Positions 45,818 through 55,394 of a DNA stretch of 62,520 bases are shown here, piece after piece. The notes under the pieces are model-generated. The model searched no databases and had not been told where the DNA came from. It saw nothing but the letters and a program-made list of their open reading frames with translations. The translations under genes were made by a program, and so were the position numbers. Numbering within the stretch: the first letter of the stretch is position 1; each line of letters begins with the position of its first letter. The DNA is from Pseudomonas yamanorum (GTDB taxonomy: Bacteria > Pseudomonadota > Gammaproteobacteria > Pseudomonadales > Pseudomonadaceae): NCBI RefSeq assembly GCF_013386765.1, contig NZ_JACARE010000002.1, positions 1 through 62,520 of the forward strand, written 5' to 3'.

Positions 45818-45906
45818 TGTGGGAGCTGGCTTGCCTGCGATAGCGGTCTGTCAGTCAATCAAGTATCGACTGACAGACCGCTATCGCAGGCAAGCCAGCT
45901 CCCACA
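45818..45906. repeat. REPIN with perfect 39-bp arms
   Basis: The arms 45818-45856 and 45868-45906 are exact reverse complements over 39 bases with an 11-base spacer, and include the TGTGGGAGCTGGCTTGCC REP core. It fills the 298-base divergent gap between ctlX and the GNAT gene, which otherwise holds only promoter-sized sequence. Confidence 0.92.
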
Positions 45907-45954
45907 TTAGTATGGGGGGGCTGCAGGAATTGAGTCCGTCATTAAGGAGTGCCC

Positions 45955-46851
45955 ATGCCCACTGAAGTTCGTCTCGCCCAAACCACCGATGCCGAGGGCA
46001 TCAGTCAGGTCATCCTGGCGGCCCTGCATGACAGCAACGCGCGGGATTACCCGGCGGATGTGATTGCGCGGGTGGCGAGCAACTTTACCCCTGAGGCGGT
46101 GGTGGGATTGCTGGCGCGTCGAACGGTGTTGGTGGCCGTCCAGGATGAGGTGATCGTTGCCACTGCCGCGCTGGATGCCAACGTGGTGCGCTCGGTGTTC
46201 GTCAATCCGGCGCTGCAAGGGCAGGGCATTGGGCGCTTGCTGATGATTGAGCTCGAGTTGCGCGCCCGGGAGGCAGGCGTGACGACGCTGCATGTGCCGT
46301 CTTCACTCACGGCCGAGCCGTTCTACACCAAGCTGGGTTTTCACACGGTGCGCGATGTCTACCATGGCAATGAGCGCACGCTGGTGATGGAGAAGGGGTT
46401 GTCGTCCCGCCATCCCATCGGCGGCTATCGCGACCGGGCGCATAGGGCACAGGTGGTGGCGCTGTGGCAGGCGGCGTTTGGTTATGACGCGGCGCACAAC
46501 CTGCCGAACCTGGCGATCGACAAGAAGCTGGCGGTCAATGATGGGCTGTTTTTCGTGGCTACCGATAAGAAGGCGGTGATCGGCACCATCCTCGCCGGCT
46601 ACGACGGGCATCGTGGCTGGCTGTATTCGGTGGCAGTGCATAACGACTATCGCCGTCAGGGCCTGGGCGCCTCGCTGGTGCGGCATGCGGAGCAGGCGTT
46701 GACTGCGTTGGGTTGCATGAAGATCAATTTGCAGATCACCAGCGGCAATGATGCGGTGATGGGGTTTTATGAGGCGCTGGGTTATGGCGCCGAGCCGCGG
46801 ATCAGCATGGGCAAGAAGATTCTGGAAAATATCCCGGCGGGTAAGGCCTGA
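45955..46851 (+). CDS. Tandem-domain GNAT N-acetyltransferase
   Basis: A 298-residue protein made of two GNAT folds. The start is the ATG six bases after AAGGAG. In the first domain the acetyl-CoA loop is NPALQGQGIGRLL (near residue 85) and a KLGFHTVRDVY tail ends it near 135. In the second domain the loop is HNDYRRQGLGASL (near 230) and the end is FYEALGYGAEPRISMGKK. A linker with GYRDRAHRAQVVALW joins them. The first half resembles YafP-like and the second YpeA-like acetyltransferases. The substrate is not known. The gene stands alone between two REPINs. Confidence 0.9.
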   Translation: MPTEVRLAQTTDAEGISQVILAALHDSNARDYPADVIARVASNFTPEAVVGLLARRTVLVAVQDEVIVATAALDANVVRSVFVNPALQGQGIGRLLMIELELRAREAGVTTLHVPSSLTAEPFYTKLGFHTVRDVYHGNERTLVMEKGLSSRHPIGGYRDRAHRAQVVALWQAAFGYDAAHNLPNLAIDKKLAVNDGLFFVATDKKAVIGTILAGYDGHRGWLYSVAVHNDYRRQGLGASLVRHAEQALTALGCMKINLQITSGNDAVMGFYEALGYGAEPRISMGKKILENIPAGKA

Positions 46852-46881
46852 AGCCCGATTTTCCAAACGCTGGAAACTAGA

Positions 46882-46971
46882 TGTGGGAGCGGGCTTGCCT
46901 GCGATGGCGGTGGGTCAGTCAATAAACATGTCGACTGATACTCCGCTATCGCAGGCAAGCCAGCTCCCACA
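46882..46971. repeat. REPIN
   Basis: Opposed REP arms (TGTGGGAGCGGGCTTGCCTG and CAGGCAAGCCAGCTCCCACA) with an imperfect central part lie between the GNAT gene and ilvE, which converge here. Confidence 0.9.
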
Positions 46972-46981
46972 TTGGTTTTGT

Positions 46982-47016
46982 GGTGTTGCTGGTGTTGCTG
47001 GTGTTGCGGTGTTGCT
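46982..47016. repeat. Short tandem repeat, GGTGTTGCT units, at the ilvE stop
   Basis: Two exact 9-base copies of GGTGTTGCT are followed by an 8-base copy and another 9-base copy. The array runs up to and slightly into the ilvE stop codon (minus strand). Slippage could alter the trailer but not the protein. Confidence 0.8.
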
Positions 47017-48035
47017 TAGACTTTGACGATCCAGCCTGCAGGCGCTTCGACGTCGCCGGATTGCACGCCAGTCAGCTCTTTGTAGAGCTTCTGGGTGACC
47101 GGGCCGACTTCTTTTTCGCTGTAGAACACGTGCAGTTTGTCTTTGTATTCGATGCCGCCGATCGGGGTGATCACGGCCGCGGTGCCGCAGGCGCCGGCTT
47201 CCTTGAAGTCCGACAACTTGTCGATCAGCACGTCGCCTTCAACCACTTCCAGGCCCAGGCGGGATTTGGCCAACTCGATCAGCGACAGGCGGGTGATGCC
47301 TGGCAACACCGACGGCGAGTTCGGGGTGACGAACTTGTTGTCGTGGGTGATCCCGAAGAAGTTGGCCGAGCCGACTTCTTCGATTTTCGAATGGGTGGCC
47401 GGGTCGAGGTAGATGCAGTCGGCGAAGTTGGCTTTTTTGGCCAGGGAGCCGGGCATCAGGCTGGCGGCGTAGTTGCCACCGACCTTGGCTGCGCCGGTGC
47501 CGTTTGGCGCCGCACGGTCGTAACCGGAGATCAGGAAGTTGTGCGGGGTCAGGCCGCCCTTGAAGTAGGCGCCTACCGGGATGCAGAAGATCGAGAAGAT
47601 GAACTCTGGCGCGGTACGCACGCCGATGTTGTCACCGGTGCCGATCACGAACGGGCGCAGGTACAGCGCGCCGCCGGTGCCGTACGGCGGGATGAAGCGT
47701 TCGTTGGCGCGGACGACTTCCTTGCAGGCTTCGATAAAGGTATCGGTCGGCACTTGTGGCATCAGCAGGCGGCCACAGCTGCGCTGCATGCGCGCGGCGT
47801 TCTGGTCCGGGCGGAACAGGTTGATCGAGCCGTCCTTGCAGCGGTAGGCCTTAAGGCCTTCGAAGCATTGCTGGCCGTAGTGCAGGGCGGTGGAGCCCTC
47901 GCTGATGTGCAGCACGTTGTCGTCGGTCAGGGTGCCTTCTTGCCAGGCGCCGTCTTTCCAGGTCTGGAGGAAACGCTTGTCGGTCTTGATGTAGTCAAAA
48001 CCCAGCTTGTCCCAATTGATGCTTTCGTTACCCAT
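47016..48035 (-). CDS. ilvE: Branched-chain amino acid aminotransferase
   Basis: A 339-residue fold type IV PLP aminotransferase of the long BCAT type. It interconverts leucine, isoleucine and valine with their 2-oxoacids. The catalytic lysine is in GAAKVGGNYAAS, and GQQCFEGLKAYR and ELAKSRLGLEVVEGDV are typical. The start MGNESINWDKLGF is well supported. The 2-oxoacids made are the substrates of the bkd complex encoded next to it, though REP elements and a 242-base gap separate the two, so separate transcription is likely. Confidence 0.93.
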   Translation of the reverse strand: MGNESINWDKLGFDYIKTDKRFLQTWKDGAWQEGTLTDDNVLHISEGSTALHYGQQCFEGLKAYRCKDGSINLFRPDQNAARMQRSCGRLLMPQVPTDTFIEACKEVVRANERFIPPYGTGGALYLRPFVIGTGDNIGVRTAPEFIFSIFCIPVGAYFKGGLTPHNFLISGYDRAAPNGTGAAKVGGNYAASLMPGSLAKKANFADCIYLDPATHSKIEEVGSANFFGITHDNKFVTPNSPSVLPGITRLSLIELAKSRLGLEVVEGDVLIDKLSDFKEAGACGTAAVITPIGGIEYKDKLHVFYSEKEVGPVTQKLYKELTGVQSGDVEAPAGWIVKV

Positions 48036-48124
48036 GACACCCTCTATCTTTGGTCAACCGCCTGGTCGAAGGCAGGCTTATGGTTTATTTCTGGATGGGC
48101 GCAACAATACTTCATTCTTGGCTT

Positions 48125-48266
48125 GTGTGGGAGCGGGGTAGGTGGACCATTCGACATCCTGGTTGGCCGATCCACCGTCATCGCGGGCAAGCCCGGCTCC
48201 CACATTCGACCGAGTTGCCCTGTCGAATGTCGATCCCTTGTGGGAGCTGGCTTGCCTGCGATGGCG
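48125..48266. repeat. Cluster of three REP elements
   Basis: A REPIN (TGTGGGAGCGGG at 48125 and CCCGGCTCCCACA ending at 48203) plus a third REP copy (TGTGGGAGCTGGCTTGCCTGCGATGG, 48240-48266) that ends 11 bases from the lpdV stop. It fills most of the gap 48036-48277; the part nearest ilvE presumably holds the ilvE promoter. Confidence 0.88.
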
Positions 48267-48277
48267 CCACCGCGGTC

Positions 48278-49657
48278 TCAAAGGTGCAATGCATGCCCCA
48301 GGGCCCGCAGCGCCGCTTCCTGTACCGCTTCGCCGAGGGTCGGGTGGGCGTGGATGGTGCCCGCCACGTCTTCCAGGCGTGAGCCCATTTCCAGGCTCAG
48401 GCCGAAGGCCGTGGACAATTCCGAGACGCCAACGCCCACCGCCTGCCAGCCGACGATCAGGTGATTGTCGCGGCGCGCCACCACCCGAACGAAGCCGGTT
48501 TTCGACTCCAGGGTCATGGCCCGGCCATTGGCCGCGAACGGGAAGCTCGACACGATGCAGTCCAGCCCGGCGGCCTTGGCCTCGTCCGGGGTCTTGCCGA
48601 CCACCACCAGTTCCGGGTCGGTGAAGCACACGGCCGGGATCGCTGCCGGGTTGAATTCGCGGGTTTTACCGCTGATCAGTTCGGCCACCATTTCACCCTG
48701 GGCCATGGCGCGGTGGGCGAGCATCGGTTCACCACTCAGGTCGCCGATCGCCCACACATTGCGCATGCTTGTCTGGCAACGGCTGTCGATTTTGATCGCA
48801 GAGCCGTTCATGTCCAGGTTCAGCGCTTCGAGGTTCCAGCCCTGGGTGTTGGGTTTGCGACCAACGGCAACCAATACCTGGTCGGTTTCCAGCGACAGCG
48901 TATCCCCGCTGGGGTCACGCACTTGCAGGGTGCTGTTCTCAAAGCCGGTGACGCTGTGCTTCAGGAATACCTTCACCCCGAGCTGTTTCAGGGACTCGGC
49001 CACCGGCTGGGTCAGTTCGGCGTCGTAGGCCGGCAGGATCCGGTCCTGCGCCTCCACCACGCTGACCTCGGCACCGAGCTTGCGATAGGCAATCCCCAGC
49101 TCCAGGCCAATATAGCCGCCACCCACCACGATCAGGCGTTTAGGGATGCGTTTCGGCGCCAGGGCTTCGGTGGAGGAGATGATCGGCCCGCCAATCGGCA
49201 GCATCGGCAGGTTGACGCTTTTCGAACCGGTGGCCAGCAGCAGGTGCTCGCACTGGATGCGCTGGTCGCCGACGTCGACGGTCTTGCCATCGACGACCTT
49301 GGCCCAGCCTTGAATGACCTGCACCTTGTGCTTTTTCAGCAGCGCCGCAACGCCGGTGGTCAGGCGGTCGACGATGTCGTCTTTCCATTCCACGCTTTTG
49401 CCGATGTTCAGGGTCGGCACATCAACTTCGATGCCCAACGGTGAACCCAGGCTGTGGTGCACGGTTTGCTGGAACTGTTCGGCCACATGAATCAGTGCTT
49501 TCGAGGGAATGCAGCCGATGTTCAGGCAGGTGCCGCCCAGGGACTGGCCTTCCACGAGGATGGTCGGGATGCCCAGTTGGCCAGCGCGAATCGCCGCCAC
49601 ATAACCGCCAGGCCCGCCGCCGATAATCAGCAGCGTGGTGTGCAATGTTTGAGACAT
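48278..49657 (-). CDS. lpdV: Dihydrolipoyl dehydrogenase (E3) of the branched-chain oxoacid complex
   Basis: A 459-residue flavoprotein disulfide reductase. It has FAD binding [17 protein letters not shown], the redox pair in [17 protein letters not shown] binding [12 protein letters not shown], and the C-terminal active-site His in [15 protein letters not shown]. It reoxidises the lipoyl group of E2. It is the last gene of bkdA1-bkdA2-bkdB-lpdV, three bases after bkdB. Gene order matches P. putida, whose specific E3 is called LPD-Val. Confidence 0.94.
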   Translation of the reverse strand: MSQTLHTTLLIIGGGPGGYVAAIRAGQLGIPTILVEGQSLGGTCLNIGCIPSKALIHVAEQFQQTVHHSLGSPLGIEVDVPTLNIGKSVEWKDDIVDRLTTGVAALLKKHKVQVIQGWAKVVDGKTVDVGDQRIQCEHLLLATGSKSVNLPMLPIGGPIISSTEALAPKRIPKRLIVVGGGYIGLELGIAYRKLGAEVSVVEAQDRILPAYDAELTQPVAESLKQLGVKVFLKHSVTGFENSTLQVRDPSGDTLSLETDQVLVAVGRKPNTQGWNLEALNLDMNGSAIKIDSRCQTSMRNVWAIGDLSGEPMLAHRAMAQGEMVAELISGKTREFNPAAIPAVCFTDPELVVVGKTPDEAKAAGLDCIVSSFPFAANGRAMTLESKTGFVRVVARRDNHLIVGWQAVGVGVSELSTAFGLSLEMGSRLEDVAGTIHAHPTLGEAVQEAALRALGHALHL

Positions 49658-49660
49658 GGG

Positions 49661-50938
49661 TTACTCCAGGAACAGGCTGGCGGGTTGTTCGAGCAGGCCA
49701 CGGATGGCCTGGATGAATTGCGCCGCGTCCATGCCATCGACCACCCGGTGATCGAAGGAGCTGGAGAGGTTCATCATCTTGCGAATCACGATCTGGCCCT
49801 TGATCACCATCGGCCGCTCGACAATCCGGTTGACCCCCACGATGGCTACTTCCGGCAGGTTCAGCACCGGTGTGCTGACAATCCCGCCCAAGGCGCCCAG
49901 GCTGGTCAGGGTAATGCTCGAACCCGACAGCTCATCGCGACTGGCCTTGCCATTGCGCGCAGCGTTGGCCAAACGGTTGATTTCTTGCGCCGTGCCCCAC
50001 AGGTTGCGGGCTTCGGCATGCCGCACCACCGGCACCATCAGGCCGACATCGCTCTGGGTGGCGACGCCCACATGCACCGCGCCGAGGCGGGTGATCACCT
50101 GGGCTTCGTCGTCATAACGCGCGTTGATCTGCGGGAAGTCCCGCAGCGCCACGACCATGGCCCGTACCAGGAACGGCAACAGGGTCAGCTTGCCGCGGGT
50201 GGCGCCGTGCTTCTCGTTGAGGTGCACGCGCAACTCGTCGAGGGCGGTGACGTCGATCTCTTCCACATAGCTGAAATGCGCGGCGCGCCGGGTGGCGTCC
50301 TGCATGCGCTGGGCGATCTTGCGGCGCATGCCGATCACCGGAATTTGTTGCTCGTCGTTGCGCTCGGCGTACGGGTTGGAGGCAGCGGAATTTTTCGCCG
50401 GACCCTGGAGCAAGTAAGCGTCCAGATCTTCATGCAGAATCCGGCCGGCCGGGCCGGAACCCTGGACCAGTCGTAGCTGGATGCCAGCATCCAGCGCATG
50501 TTTGCGCACGGCCGGGGAGGCCAGTGGGCGGTCATCGGCCTCGCGGGCCACGGGGGCTTGTGCAGCCGCCACCGCGGGCTTGGCTGCCGGCTTGGGCTCA
50601 ACCACTGGCGCGGCCTTGGCTTCAACTTTCGCAGCAGGAGCGGGCGCGACGTCTTCAACCACCGCTGACAACGCCGACTCCCGGGTATTGCCGGCGCCTT
50701 CCACTTCAATGCTGATCAGGATACTGCCCACTGCCATGACTTCGCCGGGCTCGCCGCCGAGGGAAATCACCTTGCCGTGCACCGGCGAAGGAATGTCCAC
50801 CATGGCCTTGTCGGTCATCACATCCGCCAGCACCTGGTCTTCTACCACCAGGTCGCCGACCTTGACGTGCCACACCGACAATTCAACTTCTGCGATGCCT
50901 TCGCCGATGTCCGGCATCTTGATAACGTGCGTGCCCAT
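49661..50938 (-). CDS. bkdB: Branched-chain oxoacid dehydrogenase E2, lipoamide acyltransferase
   Basis: A 425-residue E2. One lipoyl domain carries the modified Lys in MTDKAMVDIPSP (near 44). An Ala/Pro/Lys-rich hinge (about 90-140) leads to a peripheral-subunit-binding domain (PAVRKHALDAGIQLRLVQGSGPAGRI). The catalytic domain ends with the HRVVDG active site. It moves the acyl group from E1 to CoA. Its ATG abuts the bkdA2 stop codon. Confidence 0.95.
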   Translation of the reverse strand: MGTHVIKMPDIGEGIAEVELSVWHVKVGDLVVEDQVLADVMTDKAMVDIPSPVHGKVISLGGEPGEVMAVGSILISIEVEGAGNTRESALSAVVEDVAPAPAAKVEAKAAPVVEPKPAAKPAVAAAQAPVAREADDRPLASPAVRKHALDAGIQLRLVQGSGPAGRILHEDLDAYLLQGPAKNSAASNPYAERNDEQQIPVIGMRRKIAQRMQDATRRAAHFSYVEEIDVTALDELRVHLNEKHGATRGKLTLLPFLVRAMVVALRDFPQINARYDDEAQVITRLGAVHVGVATQSDVGLMVPVVRHAEARNLWGTAQEINRLANAARNGKASRDELSGSSITLTSLGALGGIVSTPVLNLPEVAIVGVNRIVERPMVIKGQIVIRKMMNLSSSFDHRVVDGMDAAQFIQAIRGLLEQPASLFLE

Positions 50939-51997
50939 TCAGACCTCCATAACCCGATGCAAAGCCGCGCCCACTCGGGTCGGGCCAGGGAAATACGCCC
51001 ACTCTTGCGCGTGGGGATACGGGGTATCCCAACCGGTAACGCGCTCGATCGGCGCCTCCAGGTAGTGGAAGCAATGCTCCTGCACCAGCGCCACCAGCTC
51101 GGCGCCGAACCCGCAGGTACGGGTGGCTTCGTGAACGATCACGCAGCGACGGGTTTTCTTCACGGAGTTGACGATGGTTTCCAGGTCCAGCGGCCACAGG
51201 CTGCGCAGGTCGATGACTTCGGCATCGATGCCGGTTTCTTCAGCGGCGACTTGCGACACATACACCGTGGTGCCGTAGGTGAGAATGGTCACATCCTTGC
51301 CTGGGCGGGCGATGGCGGCCACATCCAGCGGCACGGTGTAATAACCGTCCGGCACTTGCGCTTGGGGGTGTTTCGACCACGGGGTTACCGGGCGGTCGTG
51401 GTGGCCGTCGAACGGGCCGTTATACAGGCGCTTGGGTTCGAGGAAGATCACCGGGTCATCGTTTTCGATGGAGGCGATCAGCAAGCCCTTGGCGTCGTAA
51501 GGGTTGGACGGCATCACTGTGCGCAGGCCGCAGACCTGGGTGAACACCGCTTCGATACTCTGGCTGTGGGTCTGACCGCCGTAGATGCCGCCGCCGCAGG
51601 GCATGCGCATGGTCAACGGTGCGGTGAACTGGCCGGCCGAGCGATAACGCAGGCGGGCGGCTTCGGAAATGATCTGGTCAGTGGCCGGGTACACGTAGTC
51701 GGCGAACTGAATCTCGGCCACCGGGCGCAGGCCGTAGGCGCCCATGCCGACCGCCACGCCGACGATCCCGCTTTCGGAGATCGGTGCGTCGAACACCCGC
51801 GAGGTGCCGTACTTGTTCTGCAAGCCTTCGGTGCAACGGAACACGCCGCCGAAGTAACCGACGTCCTGGCCGAACACCACCACGTTGTCGTCTCGCTCAA
51901 GCATCACATCCATGGCCGAGCGCAAGGCTTGGATCATGGTCATGGTCGTGGTGGTCATGGCGGTTTCCAGCTGGATATTGTTGTTGTGATCGTTCAT
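50939..51997 (-). CDS. bkdA2: Branched-chain oxoacid dehydrogenase E1 beta subunit
   Basis: A 352-residue E1 beta subunit of the transketolase-like thiamine enzyme family. It begins the domain with MIQALRSAMDVMLERDDNVVVFGQDVGYFGGVFR and ends it with EAPIERVTGWDTPYPHAQEWAYFPG. The first about 14 residues are variable, so an internal start is possible. It forms the E1 heterotetramer with BkdA1. It starts one base after the bkdA1 stop codon. Confidence 0.95.
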   Translation of the reverse strand: MNDHNNNIQLETAMTTTTMTMIQALRSAMDVMLERDDNVVVFGQDVGYFGGVFRCTEGLQNKYGTSRVFDAPISESGIVGVAVGMGAYGLRPVAEIQFADYVYPATDQIISEAARLRYRSAGQFTAPLTMRMPCGGGIYGGQTHSQSIEAVFTQVCGLRTVMPSNPYDAKGLLIASIENDDPVIFLEPKRLYNGPFDGHHDRPVTPWSKHPQAQVPDGYYTVPLDVAAIARPGKDVTILTYGTTVYVSQVAAEETGIDAEVIDLRSLWPLDLETIVNSVKKTRRCVIVHEATRTCGFGAELVALVQEHCFHYLEAPIERVTGWDTPYPHAQEWAYFPGPTRVGAALHRVMEV

Positions 51998-51998
51998 G

Positions 51999-53429
<1,431 letters not shown>

Positions 53430-53915
53430 ATGCGCAAACTGGACCGTATCGATATCGGCATTCTGAACGCTCTTCAGGAGAACGCCCGCATCACCAACGC
53501 CGACCTGGCCCGCTCGGTCAACCTGTCGCCCACCCCGTGTTTCAACCGGGTAAAGGCCATGGAAGAACTGGGGCTGATTCGCGACCAGGTGACGCTGCTG
53601 GACGCCGACCTGCTGGGGTTGCACGTCAATGTGTTCATCCATGTCAGCCTGGAAAAACAGAACGAACTGGCATTGCAGCAATTTGAAGGGGCGATTTCGG
53701 ATCGCCCCGAAGTGATGGAGTGCTACCTGATGGCCGGCGACCCGGATTATTTGATCCGGGTGCTGGTGCCGACCATCCAGTCTTTGGAGCGTTTCATGAT
53801 GGATTTTTTGACCAAAGTGCCGGGCGTCGCCAACATCCGCTCCAGCTTCGCCCTCAAGCAAGTGCGCTACAAAACTGCGCTGCCGCTGCCGGCCAACGGC
53901 ATCAACCTCGGTTAA
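53430..53915 (+). CDS. bkdR: Lrp-type activator of the bkd operon
   Basis: A 161-residue Lrp/AsnC-family protein. The helix-turn-helix lies around [28 protein letters not shown] and the RAM domain around [19 protein letters not shown]. Position (divergent from bkdA1) and length identify it as BkdR, which in P. putida activates the operon in response to branched-chain amino acids. A REPIN follows. Confidence 0.93.
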   Translation: MRKLDRIDIGILNALQENARITNADLARSVNLSPTPCFNRVKAMEELGLIRDQVTLLDADLLGLHVNVFIHVSLEKQNELALQQFEGAISDRPEVMECYLMAGDPDYLIRVLVPTIQSLERFMMDFLTKVPGVANIRSSFALKQVRYKTALPLPANGINLG

Positions 53916-53946
53916 AGAGCCCTGTTCCTAAACAACAACACAGCCC

Positions 53947-54042
53947 AACTGTGGGAGCTGGCTTGCCTGCGATAGCGGTGTGTCAGACACCCCATCTGGC
54001 GGCTGGTACTCCGCCATCGCAGGCAAGCCAGCTCCCACAGTT
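53947..54042. repeat. REPIN
   Basis: Opposed REP arms (AACTGTGGGAGCTGGCTTGC and GCAAGCCAGCTCCCACAGTT) lie between the convergent bkdR and the metallo-beta-lactamase-fold gene. Confidence 0.9.
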
Positions 54043-54056
54043 GTCAATAATGCATT

Positions 54057-54920
54057 TCAGAGTTGGTTGAGCGGAATCTTCAGATACACCACACCGTTCT
54101 CTTCCGCCGGCGGCATCACCCCGGCCCGCACATTCACCTGGATCGCCGGCAGCAACAACGTCGGCATGCCCAACCCGGCATCCCGCGTAGTGCGCATTGC
54201 TACAAACGCCGCCTCATCCACCCCGTCATGCACATGAATATTCCCCGCCCGCTGTTCCGCCACCGTGGTCAGGCACTTGGCCGCGCGGCCTTCAGGCGGA
54301 TAGTCATGGCACACATAAAGGCGGGTTTCAGGCGGGAAGGCCAACAACTTGCGCATCGACGCAAAGAGCTGTCGCGCATCCCCACCAGGAAAGTCGCAAC
54401 GTGCCGTTCCCACATCCGGCATGAACAGCGTATCGCCCACCAGAATCAGCGAGTCTTCAATCAGGTAAGCCATATCCGCCGGCGTATGCCCCGGCACATG
54501 CAGCGCCTGGGCCTTCAGCTTGCCGATGTGAAAAACCTCATCCGGCGCAAACAGATGATCGAACTGCGACCCGTCCACCCGAAATTCCGGCTCCAGGTTG
54601 AACAGGTTCTTGAACACCCCCTGCACCTTGCTGATGGACTCGCCAATCGCGATCTTGCCGCCCAACTGCCGACGCAGATACGGCGCAGCCGACAAATGAT
54701 CCGCATGGGCGTGGGTCTCCAGCAACCACTGCACCTGCAAGCCATGCTCGCGCACAAACGCGATCACCTGGTCTGCCTGGCCGGTGCCGGTGCGCCCGGA
54801 GGCCGGGTCGTAGTTGAGCACCGAATCAACGATGGCGCAGGGGCCACCGTCCGTTTCATAGACGACGTAGGTGTAGGTCGACGACGCCTCGTCCAGAAAG
54901 GATTGAATCAACGCGGCCAT
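54057..54920 (-). CDS. blh: Metallo-beta-lactamase-fold hydrolase, Blh/ETHE1-like (probable persulfide dioxygenase)
   Basis: A 287-residue MBL-fold protein. The metal site is THAHADHLS (about residues 69-77), with further ligands in VPGHTPADMAY, VGDTLFMPDVGTARCD and CHDYPP. It belongs with the ETHE1/Blh group, in which iron-dependent persulfide dioxygenases oxidise glutathione persulfide to sulfite. It is divergent from the BigR-like repressor, and the other locus genes (SQR-like and TauE/SafE) fit a sulfide to persulfide to sulfite route with export. The symbol is by analogy to the bigR-blh locus of Xylella and Agrobacterium. Confidence 0.85.
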   Translation of the reverse strand: MAALIQSFLDEASSTYTYVVYETDGGPCAIVDSVLNYDPASGRTGTGQADQVIAFVREHGLQVQWLLETHAHADHLSAAPYLRRQLGGKIAIGESISKVQGVFKNLFNLEPEFRVDGSQFDHLFAPDEVFHIGKLKAQALHVPGHTPADMAYLIEDSLILVGDTLFMPDVGTARCDFPGGDARQLFASMRKLLAFPPETRLYVCHDYPPEGRAAKCLTTVAEQRAGNIHVHDGVDEAAFVAMRTTRDAGLGMPTLLLPAIQVNVRAGVMPPAEENGVVYLKIPLNQL

Positions 54921-55006
54921 GACGGATGTCCTAAATAAGTAGTTACAATCACTTTACGTTTACACATAATGTTTTGAGCTTAAGTGACAGAGAGAGCCAC
55001 ACGCAA
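54921..55006. promoter_or_regulatory. Divergent blh / bigR control region
   Basis: An 86-base AT-rich gap (for example TTTACGTTTACACATAATG) between divergent starts. It is the expected place for the BigR operator controlling both sides. I did not find a clear palindrome by eye. Confidence 0.55.
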
Positions 55007-55342
55007 ATGGAATCGAACCTGAGTGAAGGCGAAGTCGCGCAATTGCGTGCCTCCGCGTCCAAGGCCTGCGCCTTGCTCAAGGCCCTGGCCAATGAAGACC
55101 GGCTGCTGATTCTCTGCCAGTTGACCCAGGGCGAGCGCAACGTCGGCGAGCTGGAAACCATGACCGGCGTGCGCCAGCCCACGCTGTCGCAACAGTTGGG
55201 CATCCTGCGGGACGAAGGGTTGGTAGCCACCCGTCGGGAAGGCAAATACATTTTCTACGGGCTGGCCAGCCACGAAGTGATTCAAGTGATGAAGACGCTG
55301 TCCGGGCTGTATTGCGGTGCAGTGATAAAAAGCTGGGCGTGA
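55007..55342 (+). CDS. bigR: ArsR-family repressor, BigR-like persulfide sensor
   Basis: A 111-residue winged-helix repressor. The start MESNLSEGEV is the first ATG of the frame; a TTG start 11 codons earlier is possible but less likely. The helix-turn-helix is GVRQPTLSQQLGILRDEG and the wing RREGKYIFYGL. Two cysteines, C37 (RLLILCQLT) and C103 (GLYCG), sit where the thiol-switch pair of BigR/SqrR-type sensors lies, so persulfide or sulfide sensing is likely. The gene precedes the SQR-like gene by 52 bases in the same orientation. Confidence 0.88.
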   Translation: MESNLSEGEVAQLRASASKACALLKALANEDRLLILCQLTQGERNVGELETMTGVRQPTLSQQLGILRDEGLVATRREGKYIFYGLASHEVIQVMKTLSGLYCGAVIKSWA

Positions 55343-55394
55343 CGCCGTACGGCAACGACCCTTGTGTGCACTTTTAAAAGAAAGGCCATAGACC

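Noticed and set aside
46980..48464. Plus-strand frame of 494 codons over ilvE and the REP cluster
   Set aside because: It is antisense to ilvE and runs through REP elements; no protein family is visible.
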